The notes beneath the pieces are model-generated. The model did not search any database. It was not told the origin of the DNA and saw nothing but the letters and a program-made list of their open reading frames with translations. A DNA stretch of 64,000 bases from Nymphaea colorata (taxonomy: Eukaryota > Streptophyta > Magnoliopsida > Nymphaeales > Nymphaeaceae), in contig NC_045144.1 in assembly GCF_008831285.2 (NCBI RefSeq), forward strand, positions 12,947,858 to 13,011,857, read 5' to 3'. The position numbers and the translations under genes are program-made. This document shows, one piece after another, positions 1-13,292 of this stretch. Position 1 is the stretch's first letter, and each line of letters starts with the position of its first letter.

Positions 1-396
1 TAGATTGAAATACATTAAAAGGATCATGATGCTGATTAATGCTGCTTATCCTTTTATAATTTCAAGGAAGATGTCGAAGCTGAGGTAGGCATGAATATGG
101 CTCAAATGTTCAGTTACTTTTTCTCAAATATTAACAATATTTCCAGAAAATTCATCAAACTGTGGCACAGGAATGCCATTTGGAAGGTTACTAGACATAT
201 TTTAGGGAAGTGGTTTAAAGCTGGGCATTGTAAACTATGCAGAAACCAAAAAAGTTAGGTGATCCCATTATTTCTTAACCCAAACTTACAAATATACCCT
301 TTTCCTCCCCAATGTAAGTTGAAACTATTTATGAAACGTAACAAAATATGGCATATAGAGGGCAGGTAACCATTTAATAATTTAACCACTAATCAC
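1..396. other. Intron after exon 13, nothing further recognised
   Basis: The GT donor of exon 13 lies at 396-395 on the minus strand, so this stretch should be intron. I looked for the expected last exon, an ending of the type SDCYLG, in all minus frames and did not find it. AT-rich, with no recognisable repeat. Confidence 0.5.
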
Positions 397-528
397 CTTT
401 AGATTGGATGGTTCTGACGGAAAATTCATGCGAGTCACCACATGCTTTGACAAACTCACTCTCTTTAGAGTGTATAGTTCTGAGGTCGCATCATTGCATA
501 GTATCAACCACCATGCTTCTTCTTTTAT
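397..528 (-). CDS. ASCC3: ASCC3-like exon 13 (C-terminal beta domain)
   Basis: 132 bp, 44 codons, phase 0 at both ends. It encodes residues 532-575 of the visible product and starts [20 protein letters not shown], the tryptophan-rich strand expected right after the APRFPK motif of exon 12. The AG acceptor is at 530-529 and the GT donor at 396-395. It is separated from exon 12 by a 65-bp intron. Confidence 0.9.
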
Positions 529-1317
529 CTGTCAAGGACATTAATTTAGTCAACAATTGTTTCACTTTCAAACTGCACATACTGGAAACTCACCTTTGGA
601 AAACGTGGGGCAAAGGCTCTTGTGGTTTTCCGCCGAGAATTCAGGCTTTCTAATTTGACAATAAGAATTGATGGTCTGGAACCATCCTTGACATTTCTCT
701 CAAGCTTTATTCTCACTTGAAGAAAAGGGAAAAGCTCTATTTCCTGCTTAATAGCATGACGAAGAGATTTTCAAAAGGAAACATTATACACTGTACTAGT
801 AAAAAAAACAAAGAATATCCAAAGAAACCAGTTTACAGGTACAATACCAAAACCAAAATGAAAGCAAAAGCAAGAAACAAATAATACATGAGAAATGGGC
901 GAAAAGCATATAGGATACAGAACAAAAAGGTTTTACAGAATTAAGGATTGAAAAAGGTATAGTAGGTCACTTAATTATTGTAATTCACTGCACAAAGAGA
1001 CTAGGGCTCACTACATACATTAGCTTCAGTGAAAATTCGACTCTTAATAATCTATGTCAATGCAAGCATGATCCCTTCTCCTATATATAAAAAGTATGAT
1101 ATCTGTCAAGGACGATAACTAGTTCTATCAAAGAGCCATGATTCACTGGATAGGTATGCCTTTCTAAAATAAGGAGAAAACATCAAAATTTTTGTTCTTA
1201 GTGATTTGGGATTTGGAGATACTGATGAAAACACCATCATATGTGTAGTGTTTCCAATTATGGTTTTTAAATATTTTGGCCATCCATTAACATCCGGTAG
1301 TCGGCTGATTTCAGTTA

Positions 1318-1378
<61 letters not shown>

Positions 1379-4300
1379 TGTGTTAAAAATTCTGACATTA
1401 GGGTCTTTTTTGGAAATATTTATTTGTAGTAGGTCTTCTTTATCTTTTATTTAATGTTATAAACTGAGGATATAATTTTTCTTAGTCGTCCCTCATCCCA
1501 TATTAACATGGAATTAGGGAAATTCAATTGAATGATTCTCTTTCCTCTCAATCGCTCCAACATGGTATCATAGCATTCCAAACTTGGGAGAGTCTAACGC
1601 CTTCTTCTTCTTCTCCTTCTTCCTCTTCTTCCCCTCTTCCCTCTTCCTCTTCAAGCCTGCAAGGATTGGCATGTGGAGGGAACCAGTCGAAGATCAGGAA
1701 TCTGATTACCACCTGAAGCTATGTGGCAGTGATCAGATTCCTTGATTACATGGATGTAGAAGTGGGGTCATAGTTGATGTTGCTGCGTTGCACTAGTCTG
1801 CCAATGCAGCAATAATCTGCAAGGCATTGATGTAGAGCAGACTGACGGTTGCTGCAGTGGATTGGTGCTGCTGGTCTTGGAGTGTTTTATCAGTCGTGGT
1901 GGTAAAAGCTACACTTTAGTCGCTGTTTTATCTGCCATCAACATGACAAAAGCATCACTTCGGTCAGTGGAGGATTAACATCATATACATCAGGCCTGAC
2001 ATGTGGAGTTATGGGTGGACGCATACGCAGATCTGGTAAGTTATGGCTAACCTCATGAGCTAGCCAGTCATTTTGTTAATGTGCAATTATAATGATAAGA
2101 AAGAAAGAATAAGAGATGAGAGGTCAATGGGTTCTGGCGTGTTTGGGAGTTCTCCCGCCTTCGCCACTGGTCTCGCCTGTTCAGAGCGCAGGCAATGCAA
2201 GGCCCCAGGGTATTGTTGTGTGGTGTGCTTGGAGCGTTGGGCTCCCGCCTTTCCAAATGGGATGTCCTAGGGAAAGCTGAGTACCTCTCCTTGGAATTCA
2301 CACATCCATTTGTTGCAGTGTGAATGGATCTATATTGTTTCAGGCCACCACGAGGGTTGTCTCCCAACTGTAGGCCGCCCGCGGTGTGCACGTGCCTGTG
2401 TTTGCACCCACAGGAGCCAACCGCAGATCGAGACTACTCTCTGTGGATTGGCTAAGTTTTTCAAAGAGGTGATTGACGTGATTGATGTGATGATTGATAT
2501 GAATGTGTACGTTGTTGCATATGCATTGCCATGGGCAACGATGCACATGGATGAAATAGAGGTTAATTGTACCCATATTGTTTGACGGCTAGCTATGACT
2601 GTTAGTGTTATGTGTAGACCTCGTGTGGAGGCAACTGGAGGTGTGAATGCACTCGTGGAGTGTACCAACCTCATGAGCTAGCCAGTCAGTTTGTGAATGC
2701 ATTATTCTAATGATAATAATGAATGATTAAGAGATGAGAGGCCAGTGGGATGTGGCTGTGTGTTTGGGAGACGTCCCCTTCTCGCCACTGGTCTCGCCTG
2801 TCGGAGCGCAGGCGGTGCAAGGCCCCAGGGTTCTGTTGTGTATTGTGCTTGGAGCGTTGGGCTCCCGCCTTCCCAACCTGGGTGTCCTAGGGAAGGCTGA
2901 GTATCTCACCTTGGACTTCACACATCCAGGGATGAGTGCTCTACCGCTGCAACGGGTGAAATGGATCCATACTGTTATGGGCCACCACGGGGGTTGTCTC
3001 TCGGCTGTAGGCCGCCCGCGGTGTGCACGTACCTGTGTTGCACCCACAGGAACTGTGAATGCACTAAAGTTTATGAAAATGGAATGTGTTTGATAGAATG
3101 CATGTGACTGACGTATATGTGAATGATATGAATGCAAGTGTTATGTTTAAGCATGCTTCGCATGTGACTGATGTTGTGTTAGTGTGGCCATCAAGTGGCT
3201 TTTACGTGTTGTACTCCGACACGACATGACGATAGATGGGTTGATATTTGTTCTTTTATTTGAGCCTTACTTGAGAGGGTTTGGCATTTTTCCTGGCTTG
3301 TTGCCATACTGTGAAGGCTGAGCCTTCGGTTGTTTTCTTTTTCAGGTTTTGGCGGACCCGGGGCAACAGGTTGAGCAGATGGCTTCACTCACGTCCTACT
3401 GGGGAGGTTTTGGGATTGTCGTTTGTAGTGTCGGCGCGTCATGTTTTGGTTTTATTGATGTCTTCTTTTTGTTAGGCATCAATGTTATGATTTTGGGGCA
3501 TTTTGGTCATGCACATAGACGTGAATTTGTATGAAACAAAATGGTTATATAAATGAAAGTTCGCCCCATTGTTTTGAATTGCTTGGCTCATCGTCAATTT
3601 GAATTGTTGGGTAGTCACACCTCGATGCTTTATGTTTAGAAAAAAAAAAAAAAATAGTTTGAGGGTTAAAAAGGTCGGGGTGTGACATTAAATCATTTGG
3701 TGACAACCTCAAGGAGTTGAGAAGTGGCCTATTGAAGCGCTTTGTGGGTCGACACTAACCGTCGACACCTTCTTGAGGCGATGGCATGCCTCAATGATTT
3801 TGTTTCATATTTGTATAAATTGCAAAGCGAAGTGAGTCGAAATCTTATTGTTTGATTGTGCTTGCAGGTACAGCGGACACGTCCAGTAGACCTTGAGCAA
3901 CAAGATGTGAAGCTCGAGGCATTTTGAAGTGTTTTGTGGATGCGCGACAGGTATGACGGCATTCCAGGCAAATCTCTGCCAGGGGCCAATGTAACACTCG
4001 TTGTTTTTGCAGGTGGGCCGGATCGGCTCCAGACCCGGACCCAAATCCACCAGCGTGGGAGCCCGACGTTGCCCTCCTCTCCCTCGTTTCCCCTCTTCAT
4101 CTCTCCCTTTGCTACAACCACAACGCCGAGAAGAAGAAGACGAAGGTGGTGCAGAGCGGCGACGAGGACGGCAGCAGTGGCACTGGTAAGCCTCTGATCT
4201 CTCTCCGCCTCTTCCTCCTTCCTCGTCCTTCTTCTCCTCCTCCCTCCTACGCAGCCTCTCCCCTCTCCGTCAGCACCGTCTGCCCGCACATTTCTCTCTG

Positions 4301-7300
4301 TCCATGCTCTGTGCTCGAGCCCTCTCCCCTCCGTCCGAACCGTCTTTGCTCGCCCTCTCTCTATGCACGCCCACTTTCTCTGCATTCTCTCTTGCTCTCT
4401 CTTCTCTCACTGCACTCCCTCTCCTTACTGCCAACCTCCCCCCACTCGTACCTCTCGTGCTCTCTCTCATTTCCAGCTTCCCTCTCCTTCATTGTTCCCT
4501 GCCTCCCCCAACCAAACCAATCCCTCTCAGCCGAGCTCCTCTTCTTAAGCTCATTTTCATTTTTCTCTCTTAGTGGTGGCTGTTTGGTTGGTTATCGCAG
4601 TTTGGGGACACATCTTTCCCTTATATCAGTGAAGTGAAGGTGTTAGTGGTGGAGGCAGCGATCAATTTTGGGCATTGGCACTTGACCGAACGCTTGAGGT
4701 GGCTGCCAAGAACATTGCGGCAGTTTGGACACTAAATTTGGGGTGAGCAAGGCTTAATGGAACCTAAATTGTCGAATATTTATTGTTGTAGCATGTATAA
4801 TTATTGTTTGAGCATGCTAGAATTTAGAATTTATGATTTGGGAAGCATGTTAGTGACTTTGCTTTTAGGGGAAGGTCTAGGACTCATGTGTAGGGACGAT
4901 GATCCATGTCTACAATGATCTTATAAGCATGATGGGTTGATTTTCAAAGCAATAGGGAAGCATGGTAGAGACTGTGATGTTGTGGTGAAGGTTTAGAACC
5001 GTTTTAACGAGCTTGGGAAATAGGCTTCTATTTATGTACATATGCGTTGGATGTTGAGAATTTTATTTGCCGGGAATACGCCTCAACTAAAAAAAGCTAA
5101 TGAGAAATGTGTTAGTGATGGATTGATCGAAGCATTGAGTTTTGACGTTTGGTGGCAACATCAAGAAGATGGAAAGAGGCCTATTGGAGGGCTTGTAGGT
5201 CTACCCGTCGACACCCTCTTGAGGCAATGGCATGTCTCAATGATTTTGTTTTTATTTGTTTTGATTGTAGAGCTAAACTAGTAGATAATTTAGTCATTTA
5301 CCACTTGTGCATGTTTGCAGGTACACCGGGCACGTCCCGTAGACCTTGAGAGACCAGATTCGAAGCTCGAGGCATTTTGAAGAGTTTTATAGGCGCGCGA
5401 CAGGTATAGCGGCATTCCAGGTAAATCCCTGCCTGGGGCCAACGCGTGAATGTGTACTCCTAGGATCGTGGGATCCTAGGATTGTGATGTGATTTAATGA
5501 TTGTTTTGTGAGTGAATGTATGTATGCATGCAAATGATTTGATATATGATAAGATTAGACTTGAAACATGTGACTGATGTGTGTGATTGTGAATGTTGTG
5601 ATTTGTTGCATATGCATTGCCATGGGCAATGATGCAATTGAATAAATTGAAGGATAGTTGTACCCGTATTGTTATGACGGCTAGCTAAGACTGTTAATGT
5701 TATGTGTAGCCCTCGTGTGGAGACAATTGGAGGTGTGGGTGCACTTGTGAAGTGAACCAACCTCATGAGCTAGCCAGTCATGTTGTGAATGATTTATCAT
5801 GTGACAAGTTTTGTTTTGGAAAGTTATTAGAAGCTCGTTTTGAAAATTGTTACGCATTTGCATGTGCATGCTAGAATTGATAACCGTTTAGGACAGATAA
5901 GGTGGGGTATCGAGTCGAGTGTCTCATCGACCCCGATTGTGCATTAGAGAGCATCATAGAATGATAATTGCATAGGACAGCTACGAGCCATCACAGATCG
6001 AGACTACTCTCCGGGATTTGGCTAACTTTTGAAAGATGTGAATGATGTGTTTGATAAGATGTGAATGCTTATGAATGTGAATGTTGTGATTTGTTGCATG
6101 TGCATTGCGGCAGACAATGATGCAAATGAATGAATTTGAGGGTAGTTGTACCCGTATTGTTATGACGGCTAGCTAAGACTGTTAATGTTATGTATGGCCC
6201 TCGTGTGGAGGCAATTGGAGGTGTGGGTGCACTCGTGAAGTGTACCAACCTCATGAGCTAGTCAGTCATTTTGTGAATGTGCTATTATAATGATAATAAT
6301 GAAAGAATAAGATATGAGAGGTCAGTGGGATGTGGCTATGTGTTTGGGAGTTGTCCCGCCTTCGCCACTGGTCTCGCCTGTTCGGAGCGCAGGCGGTGCA
6401 AGGCCCCAGGGTACTATTGAGTGATGTGCTTAGAGCGTTCGGCTCCCGCCTTCCCAACCTGGGTGTCCTAGGGAAGGCTGAATATCTCTCCTTGGAATTC
6501 ACACACCCATGGATGAGTGCTCTACCGCTGCAGCGGGTGAATGAATCCATACTGTTATGGGCCACCACGGGGGTTGTCTCTCGGCTGTAGGCCGCCCGCG
6601 GTGTGCACGTGCCTGTGTTTGCGCCCACAGGAACTGTCAATTCACTGAAGTTAATGAAAATAAAAAGTATATAAATGAAATATATGTTAATGGTGTGCAT
6701 GTGAATGAAATGAAAGAGAATGCTATGTTTATGCATGTCTTGCATGTTGTAGAAACACGAACCACAAGGAGAGAGCAGAGAAAGAACACACAATATACGT
6801 GGAAAACCTCAGAAAGAGGTGAAAAACCACGGGGAAGCTCTGACCTAGGGGCAAACCGCAACCCTAGGAGAGAGAAAATAATATTCACTTAACTCAACAA
6901 TTACATGTAAGTGAAGCATATATAGGAGGGAGAGAAAGAGTGCCGCCTAGGGTACCGAGCCCACCTCGGTATCCGTGCCCCATAGGGCCGGGTCCAGATA
7001 TGGACCCGGTTCCCAATACAATATATTCTAACACTCCCCCTCAAGCTTGGCATACATGTCAAACATGCCAAGCTTGCTAACATTTTTCTCAAATTGAGAT
7101 GTACATGAAGACTTGGTTAAGACATCCGCAACTTGATCTTCAGACTTCATATAGGGCAGAATCAACTCCTTTGAATCTATGCGTTCCCGTATGAAGTGAC
7201 GATCGATCTCCACATGTTTGGTCCTGTCGTGCATGACCGGATTGTTTGCCAAGTTAATCGCAGACTTGTTGTCACAATACATCCTCATCTTCTCTTCCAT

Positions 7301-10300
7301 TTTAACCCCAATATCTGCTAAAAGAATTTTGAGCCATAACATCTCTGTAACCCCCATAGCAACCACCCTGTATTCAGCCTCAGCACTGGACCTGGAACAC
7401 ACTTCTTGACGTTTACTTCTCCATACCACAAGGTTACCTCCAAGAAATATGCAGTATCCTGTGGTAGACCTCCTAGTATCTGTGCATCCTGCCCAGTCGG
7501 CGTCAGAGTATCCTTCAATGCTTAGTTGATCTTGCCAAGTGTAGAGTAGTCCTTTCCCTGGGTCATTCTTTAAGTATCCCAATACTCTTTCAGCACTTTT
7601 CCAATGACAATCAGTAGGGGCATGCATAAACTGACTTAACACACCCACAGCATACGTAATATCTGGGCGAGTAAGAGTGAGATAAATAAGTTTACCAACC
7701 AGACGCTGATACCTCCCTTTTCCTTCCTCATCCAAGATAGTCCCAGTTTTGATACTTATCCTTGTGCCAGACTCCATTGGGGTAAGAAAGGGCCTGCATC
7801 CCAATTTACCTGTCTCTTTTAGAAGATCCAACGTGTATTTTCTTTGGCTCATAACAAGCCCAGTCTCAGATCGCGCGATCTCAATCCCCAAGAAATACCT
7901 TAGTTTACCCAGATCTTTGAGATCGAATTCTGCAGCTAACGTTTCTTTCATCTTCCTTTTCTCCCCCTCGTCGTCACCTGTGACAATCATATCATCAACA
8001 TATACAAGTAAAAGGCTCACCAGACCATTTTTCTGCTTGATGAAGAGGGTGTGATCACCATTTCCCTGTTTATACCCATTAGTCTTCATTACAACCCTTA
8101 GTCTTTCAAACCAAGCTCTAGGGGATTGCTTGAAACCATACAAAGCTTTCTTGAGATAGCAACACTTCCCGTTCCGAGCATACCCAGGCGGCATGCTCAT
8201 ATAGACTTCTTCCTCAAGGTGACCATTCAAGAAGGCGTTCTTTACATCAAGTTGGTCCATGCTCCACTTCTTTTGCACTGCAAGAGCTAAGATGACCCTT
8301 ACGGTCTTCAGTTTCGCCACGGGAGCAAACGTCTCAAGATAGTCAATCCCATATTTATGGCTAAACCCTTTAGCAACAAGACGAGCCTTTATAGCGTTCT
8401 ACAGTGCCATCAGGTTTGTACTTCACATTAAACACCCACTTGGAGCCAACTAAGTGAGTTCCCTTGGGGATATCAACAACCTCCCACGTATTGTTCTTTT
8501 CCAGGGCGTCCATCTCTTCTGTCATGGCCTGTAGCCATTTAGGATCCTTCCTTGCATCTTCCACTGACCTGGGAATAACAGCCATAGATAAAGAGGTAAC
8601 AAAGCACTTGTAGTCTTTACTGAGTTTTGCATATGAAACAAATCTCTGAATAGGATGAGAAGTACATGACCTGGTGCCCTTGCGCAGAGCTATGGGAAGT
8701 TCTTCATTCATTGGACTTGGATCATTCGGGGAGGTCACAAGATTGGGAAGATTGGGATTGGTAACATCAACATCTTCCATCACATCCTTCTTCTTCCTGC
8801 TGTAAACCTGACCAAATAGGTGATCTCGAGACTGTTCTTCCACAGGGCCCCCCTCCATCTGACAGTCTCTGTCCTCACTGACAACGTTTTCCACGCTTGG
8901 AGAACTCACCGTATAATCCAAGAAATCCATGAACTGAATCAACTGATGCGAAGAATACTCTTCCCTTCTGTCACCTAAACACTCCCCCTGAAGAGGATTC
9001 GCAGGAAAGTATGCCTCATGTTCATGAAAGGTCACATCCCTGGAGACATATGCTCTGGAAGTGCTAGGGTCAACACACCTGTATCCCTTCTGGGTGGAGG
9101 AATATCCCAAGAAGACTGCTTTGATGGACCGAGGATCAAGTTTCTTGAGAGTGGGACTATGATCATGGACAAAACAAACACACCCAAACACTCGAGGGGT
9201 TAGAGGCCAGGGATTCTGAGTGGGCCACAACACAGAATAAGGGGAATGACCATCCAACACACGAGTAGGCATACGGTTGATAAGGTGGGCACTAGTGAGA
9301 AGTGCGTCCCCCCAGTACCTCTTAGGGACATGACGTTGAAACATAATTGCCCGGGTAACATTCAACAAATGACGGTTTTTTCTTTCAGCCACGCCATTCT
9401 GAGGAGGGGTGTAGCTACAGGATGTTTCATGAATAATACCCTTGCTTCGCAAGAAGTCATCAAGGGATTGGGAGACATACTCTCGGGCATTGTCAATACG
9501 GAAGGCCTGAACAGTGGTCTGGAATTGAGTTTCGACAAATGCCACAAAGTTTTTGACAATGTCGGGAACTTCACTACGTTCTTTCAACAGATACACGAAC
9601 GTACACCGGGAGTAGTCATCAATAAGAGTCATAAAATAGTGAAAGCCACTACAAGTGGGTACTCCCGAAGGACCCCAAACATCAGAGTGAACCAAAGCAA
9701 AAGGACGGTTGGCTTTATTGAACGAAATAGGGTACGAGGCCCTAACATGCTTAGACAACTGACACACTTCACAAGCGAAGGTGTCCAAAGAAACAGAATG
9801 AAACATCCTAGGAAACAACTTTCTAAGCAACTGGAAGGGAAGATGACCAAGTCTCTCGTGCCAACGCATAATGACGGATCTGGCCTCCACGCCAGGCAAC
9901 TGTCCACTGGTGGCTGAAATCAAAGCAGAAGCAACTCGAAAGGGCAGTCTGTAGAGCCCATCAATAGCCGAACCAATCCCAATCTTCTGCCCCGTCCCCA
10001 AGTCCTGCAGGAAACAACGATCAGCAGAGAAAATTAGATTACAGTTTAGCTCTTTGGTAATACTGCTGACAGATAACAAATTTACGGGAATATTGGGAAC
10101 ATGCAGGGCATTATGAAGACAATATTTGTTCAGTAGTGATAAACTCCCTTTTCCAGTCACAGAGATAGAAGAACCATCAGCCATAGACACACGCTGCTGC
10201 CCAGAGGTCAACTTGTACTCTTGAAACATCGTAGGGTCCCCTGTCATATGATGAGTAGCCCCACTGTCAACAATCCAATCACCGAGAGAAGAATTACCTT

Positions 10301-13253
10301 GATCACTAGTAGCAACCAGAGCCTGGGCTAACTTAGCCCCCTCAGAAGTAGAAGCATCATCCTGGGTAGACAACTGACTAATGTAGGCTTGCAACTCTCT
10401 GAGTTGATCTGAGGAGAGCTTGGATTTGGCAACATTGGACGACCCCGGGCTGGGCTCTGGCACAGAAGAGGCTCGGCGATGAGGAGGAGGACGACCGCGG
10501 ACGAGACGCTTCTTAGGATGAAGATCCCAACAAAAATCAACAGAATGACCCACTTTGTTGCAATGGCTGCATCGTCGAGTAGGACGCTGCCCCGTCCCAG
10601 AAGTATGGCTCACAAAGGCTGCTGGAGAACTCCCCTGATGGGAGTCAATATGCATAATCTGGCGCCGTTGCTCCTCAGACTCAATACGGGCATACACCTC
10701 TTCGATTCCAGGAATCTCATCACAGTTAAGAATCTGGCTTCGAATGGTTTCAAACTCATCACGCAGGCCTCCAAGGAAGATAAAGGTGCGGTCCATCCAT
10801 TCCTTTTCCCAATACAGGGCATGATCTACACCACATTTCCAGTCATCATTCACATGATAGTCAAGTTCCTCCCATTTGGTCTTCAGGGCGGCATAGAAGG
10901 AGGCAACAGATAAATCTCCCTGTTTAAGAGCATATATGCTACGTTTGATTTGATAGGCACGTAAAACACGCTTCTTACGACCATACATACGGGCAAGAAC
11001 AGTCCACATATCATACGCCGTCGATTTACGCAAGATCAAAGGCTGAATATCTGTGGAAACCGAACTAATAATCCATACTTTAACCTGACTATCCTCCAAC
11101 GCCCAGGTCGGCCATTGCGAATCAGTTTTAGAAGGTGCAGGCTTCTCCCCAGTGATATAGTGCAGGCGACCACGGCTAGTAATCCCGATTTCTAGGGCAG
11201 CAGACCACGAGAGATAGTTATCCTTGTTCAGCCGAATGGAGGTGACATGAACAGGCAAGTTCTCACCCTTGGTATTGCTGCCCGTGTCGAGGGCATCATC
11301 AAGCTTGGGCATCGCTGCGTCAGCCATCGCAATCCCCAAAGAAGGTCACAACCGGCAGCAGAGAGGGCACAACCCACGGCGGCGGAAACAAGACACCCGG
11401 CGGCGGCGGCCAAGCTAACCCAGGCGACGGCGGCAGGGCAGCGCTAGGAACAGCGACGATAACCCAGGCGACGACGGCGCTGGGAACGACGACAGCGGCA
11501 GGGCAGCGCTGGGAACGACGGCGGCGGCAGCGCTGGGAAAAACGACGGCGGCGCTGGGAACGATGGACAGCGGCGGCGTTCCTGGACGGCGTCAGACGGC
11601 GTCAGCACTGCAAACAGCAACAGCAGCAGCGCTGGGAACAGTGTCGGCGGCGGTGCTGGAAACGGCAACGGAGGCGGCACGTGAACGACAGAAAAAACAC
11701 TACTTGCACACCAACGATCTCACACGCGGTGGCTCTGATAGCATGTTGTAGAAACACGAACCACAAGGAGAGAGCAGAGAAAGAACACACAATATACGTG
11801 GAAAACCTCAGAAAGAGGTGAAAAACCACGGGGAAGCTCTGACCTAGGGGCAAACCGCAACCCTAGGAGAGAGAAAATAATATTCACTTAACTCAACAAT
11901 TACATGTAAGTGAAGCATATATAGGAGGGAGAGAAAGAGTGCCGCCTAGGGTACCGAGCCCACCTCGGTATCCGTGCCCCATAGGGCCGGGTCCAGATAT
12001 GGACCCGATTCCCAATACAATATATTCTAACACATGTGAATTGAGATTGTGTTATCGTGGCCATTGAATGGCATTTACATGTCGTTGCCTATGTGCGGGG
12101 CCTTCTTGGCAACTAGTGTGACTATGCCCTATCACCACATGATGATAGATTGTTTTTATGAATGTATTATCTCATATTTGAGCCCTACCTAAGAGGGTTT
12201 GAGATTTTCCTGGCTTGTTGCCATACTGCGAAGGCTAAGCCTTCAGTTGTTTCTTTTTTTCAGGTTTTGGCAAACCCGGGGCAACAGGTTGATCAGACGG
12301 CTTCACTCACATCCTACTGGGGAGGTTTTGGGTCTTTGGTAGTGCCGGCGCATCATGGTTTGGTCTCTTTGATGTCTTATTTTTGTTAGGCATCAAAGTT
12401 GTGGTTTATGGCATTTTGTCATACACATAGATGTGATTTTGTATGAATTGAAATTGTTGTATAAATGAAAATTTGCCCCATTGTTTCGAATGACATAGCT
12501 CCCTCATTTTTGAATTGTTGTGTAGTCGCACCTCAACGCTTTATGTTAGAAAAAAAAAATTGTTTGAGGGTCAAAAGGTTGGGGTGTGACAGCCAACATG
12601 TGAATGTGTGTTTTCGGGATCATGAGATCCTACGATTGTGATGTGATTGAACGATTGTTTTGTGAGTGAATGTATGTATGCATGAGAATGATTTGTTATG
12701 TGATAAGTTTTTGTGAGTTCGAAGCGTGAGGCATTTTGAAGAATTTGGTGTGCGCACCACAGGTATGGTGACATTCCAGGCAAATCCCTGCCTGGGGCAA
12801 ATGTGTGATTGTGTGCTCTTAGGATCAAGGGATCCTAGAATTGTGATGTTAATTGATTGACTGCTTTGTGAATGAGTATATGTATGTTGCTTATATGATA
12901 TGCAAGGGTTAGAAAGATTATTAGTTATTTGTTTTGAAAATGTTACGCATTGGCATGTGCATGCTAGAATTGATATCTGTTTAGGACAGATGAGGCGGGG
13001 TATCGAGTCGAGTGTCTCCTTGACCCCAATTGTGCATTAGAAAGCATCATAGAATGATAACTGCATAGGAGAGCTACGAGCCAACCGCAGATCGAGACTA
13101 CTCTCTGTGGATTGGCTAAGTTTTTCAAAGAGGTGATTGACGTGATTGATGTGATTGATATGAATGTGTACGTTGTTGCATATGCATTGATAAAAATCTA
13201 GCACCAATATCTGTAACAAAAAAAAAAAAAAAACAGCACTCACGCAGGAAGAT

Positions 13254-13292
<39 letters not shown>

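Larger units (their letters stand above)
6748..12032 (-). mobile_element. C2: nearly complete Ty1/copia retrotransposon, target duplication CATGT
   Basis: 286-bp LTRs at 6748-7033 and 11747-12032 flank a 4.7-kb internal region. CATGT lies on both sides (6743-6747 and 12033-12037), inside X3. The empty site is predicted by sibling LX copies, for example near 51391. The primer site is at 11731-11743 (TGCTATCAGAGCC, one mismatch to the tRNA-iMet complement) and the purine tract at 7034-7045. I find one difference between the LTRs, at 12008, so insertion was recent. One frameshift breaks the polyprotein. Confidence 0.95.
3990..12591 (+). repeat. X3: full-length LX copy carrying C2, target duplication GCCAA
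   Basis: It starts TGTAACACTCG at 3990 and ends GGGGTGTGACA at 12591. GCCAA lies on both sides (3985-3989 and 12592-12596). Minus C2 and its duplication it is about 3.3 kb, longer than other copies because the CATGGGCAATG...CATGAGCTAGC block occurs twice (about 5610-5790 and 6100-6280). A CT-rich tract lies at about 4060-4570. C2 splits it at 6743. No open frame is conserved with other copies. TG...CA ends and a 5-bp duplication fit a solo LTR. Confidence 0.88.

Noticed and set aside
2734-3093. Recurrent ORF of about 100 codons in the LX GC-rich core (also near 18400, 23222, 27922, 51005)
   Set aside because: The repeat is conserved at DNA level in all copies, but frame, start and stop differ between copies. 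It does not behave like a protein gene.
2734-3137. Antisense ORFs in LX (for example near 2727-3137 and 18336-18803, minus strand)
   Set aside because: They mirror the repeated GC-rich core, with disabling differences between copies and no recognisable domain.
3620-3687. LX as a LINE or SINE because of its A-rich tail
   Set aside because: The A run is internal. The ends are fixed TG...CA and the duplications are exactly 5 bp, which fits integrase, not target-primed insertion.
4146-4637. Serine/leucine/proline-rich ORFs in CT-rich tracts (also near 21106, 38554, 44965, 61681)
   Set aside because: Low-complexity pyrimidine tracts near the left end of LX copies; composition explains the open frames.
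8370-8400. Programmed frameshift in C2 pol
   Set aside because: The break lies within the RT core, not between gag and pol, and I see no slippery site; the related elements C6 and C9 are read in one frame here.
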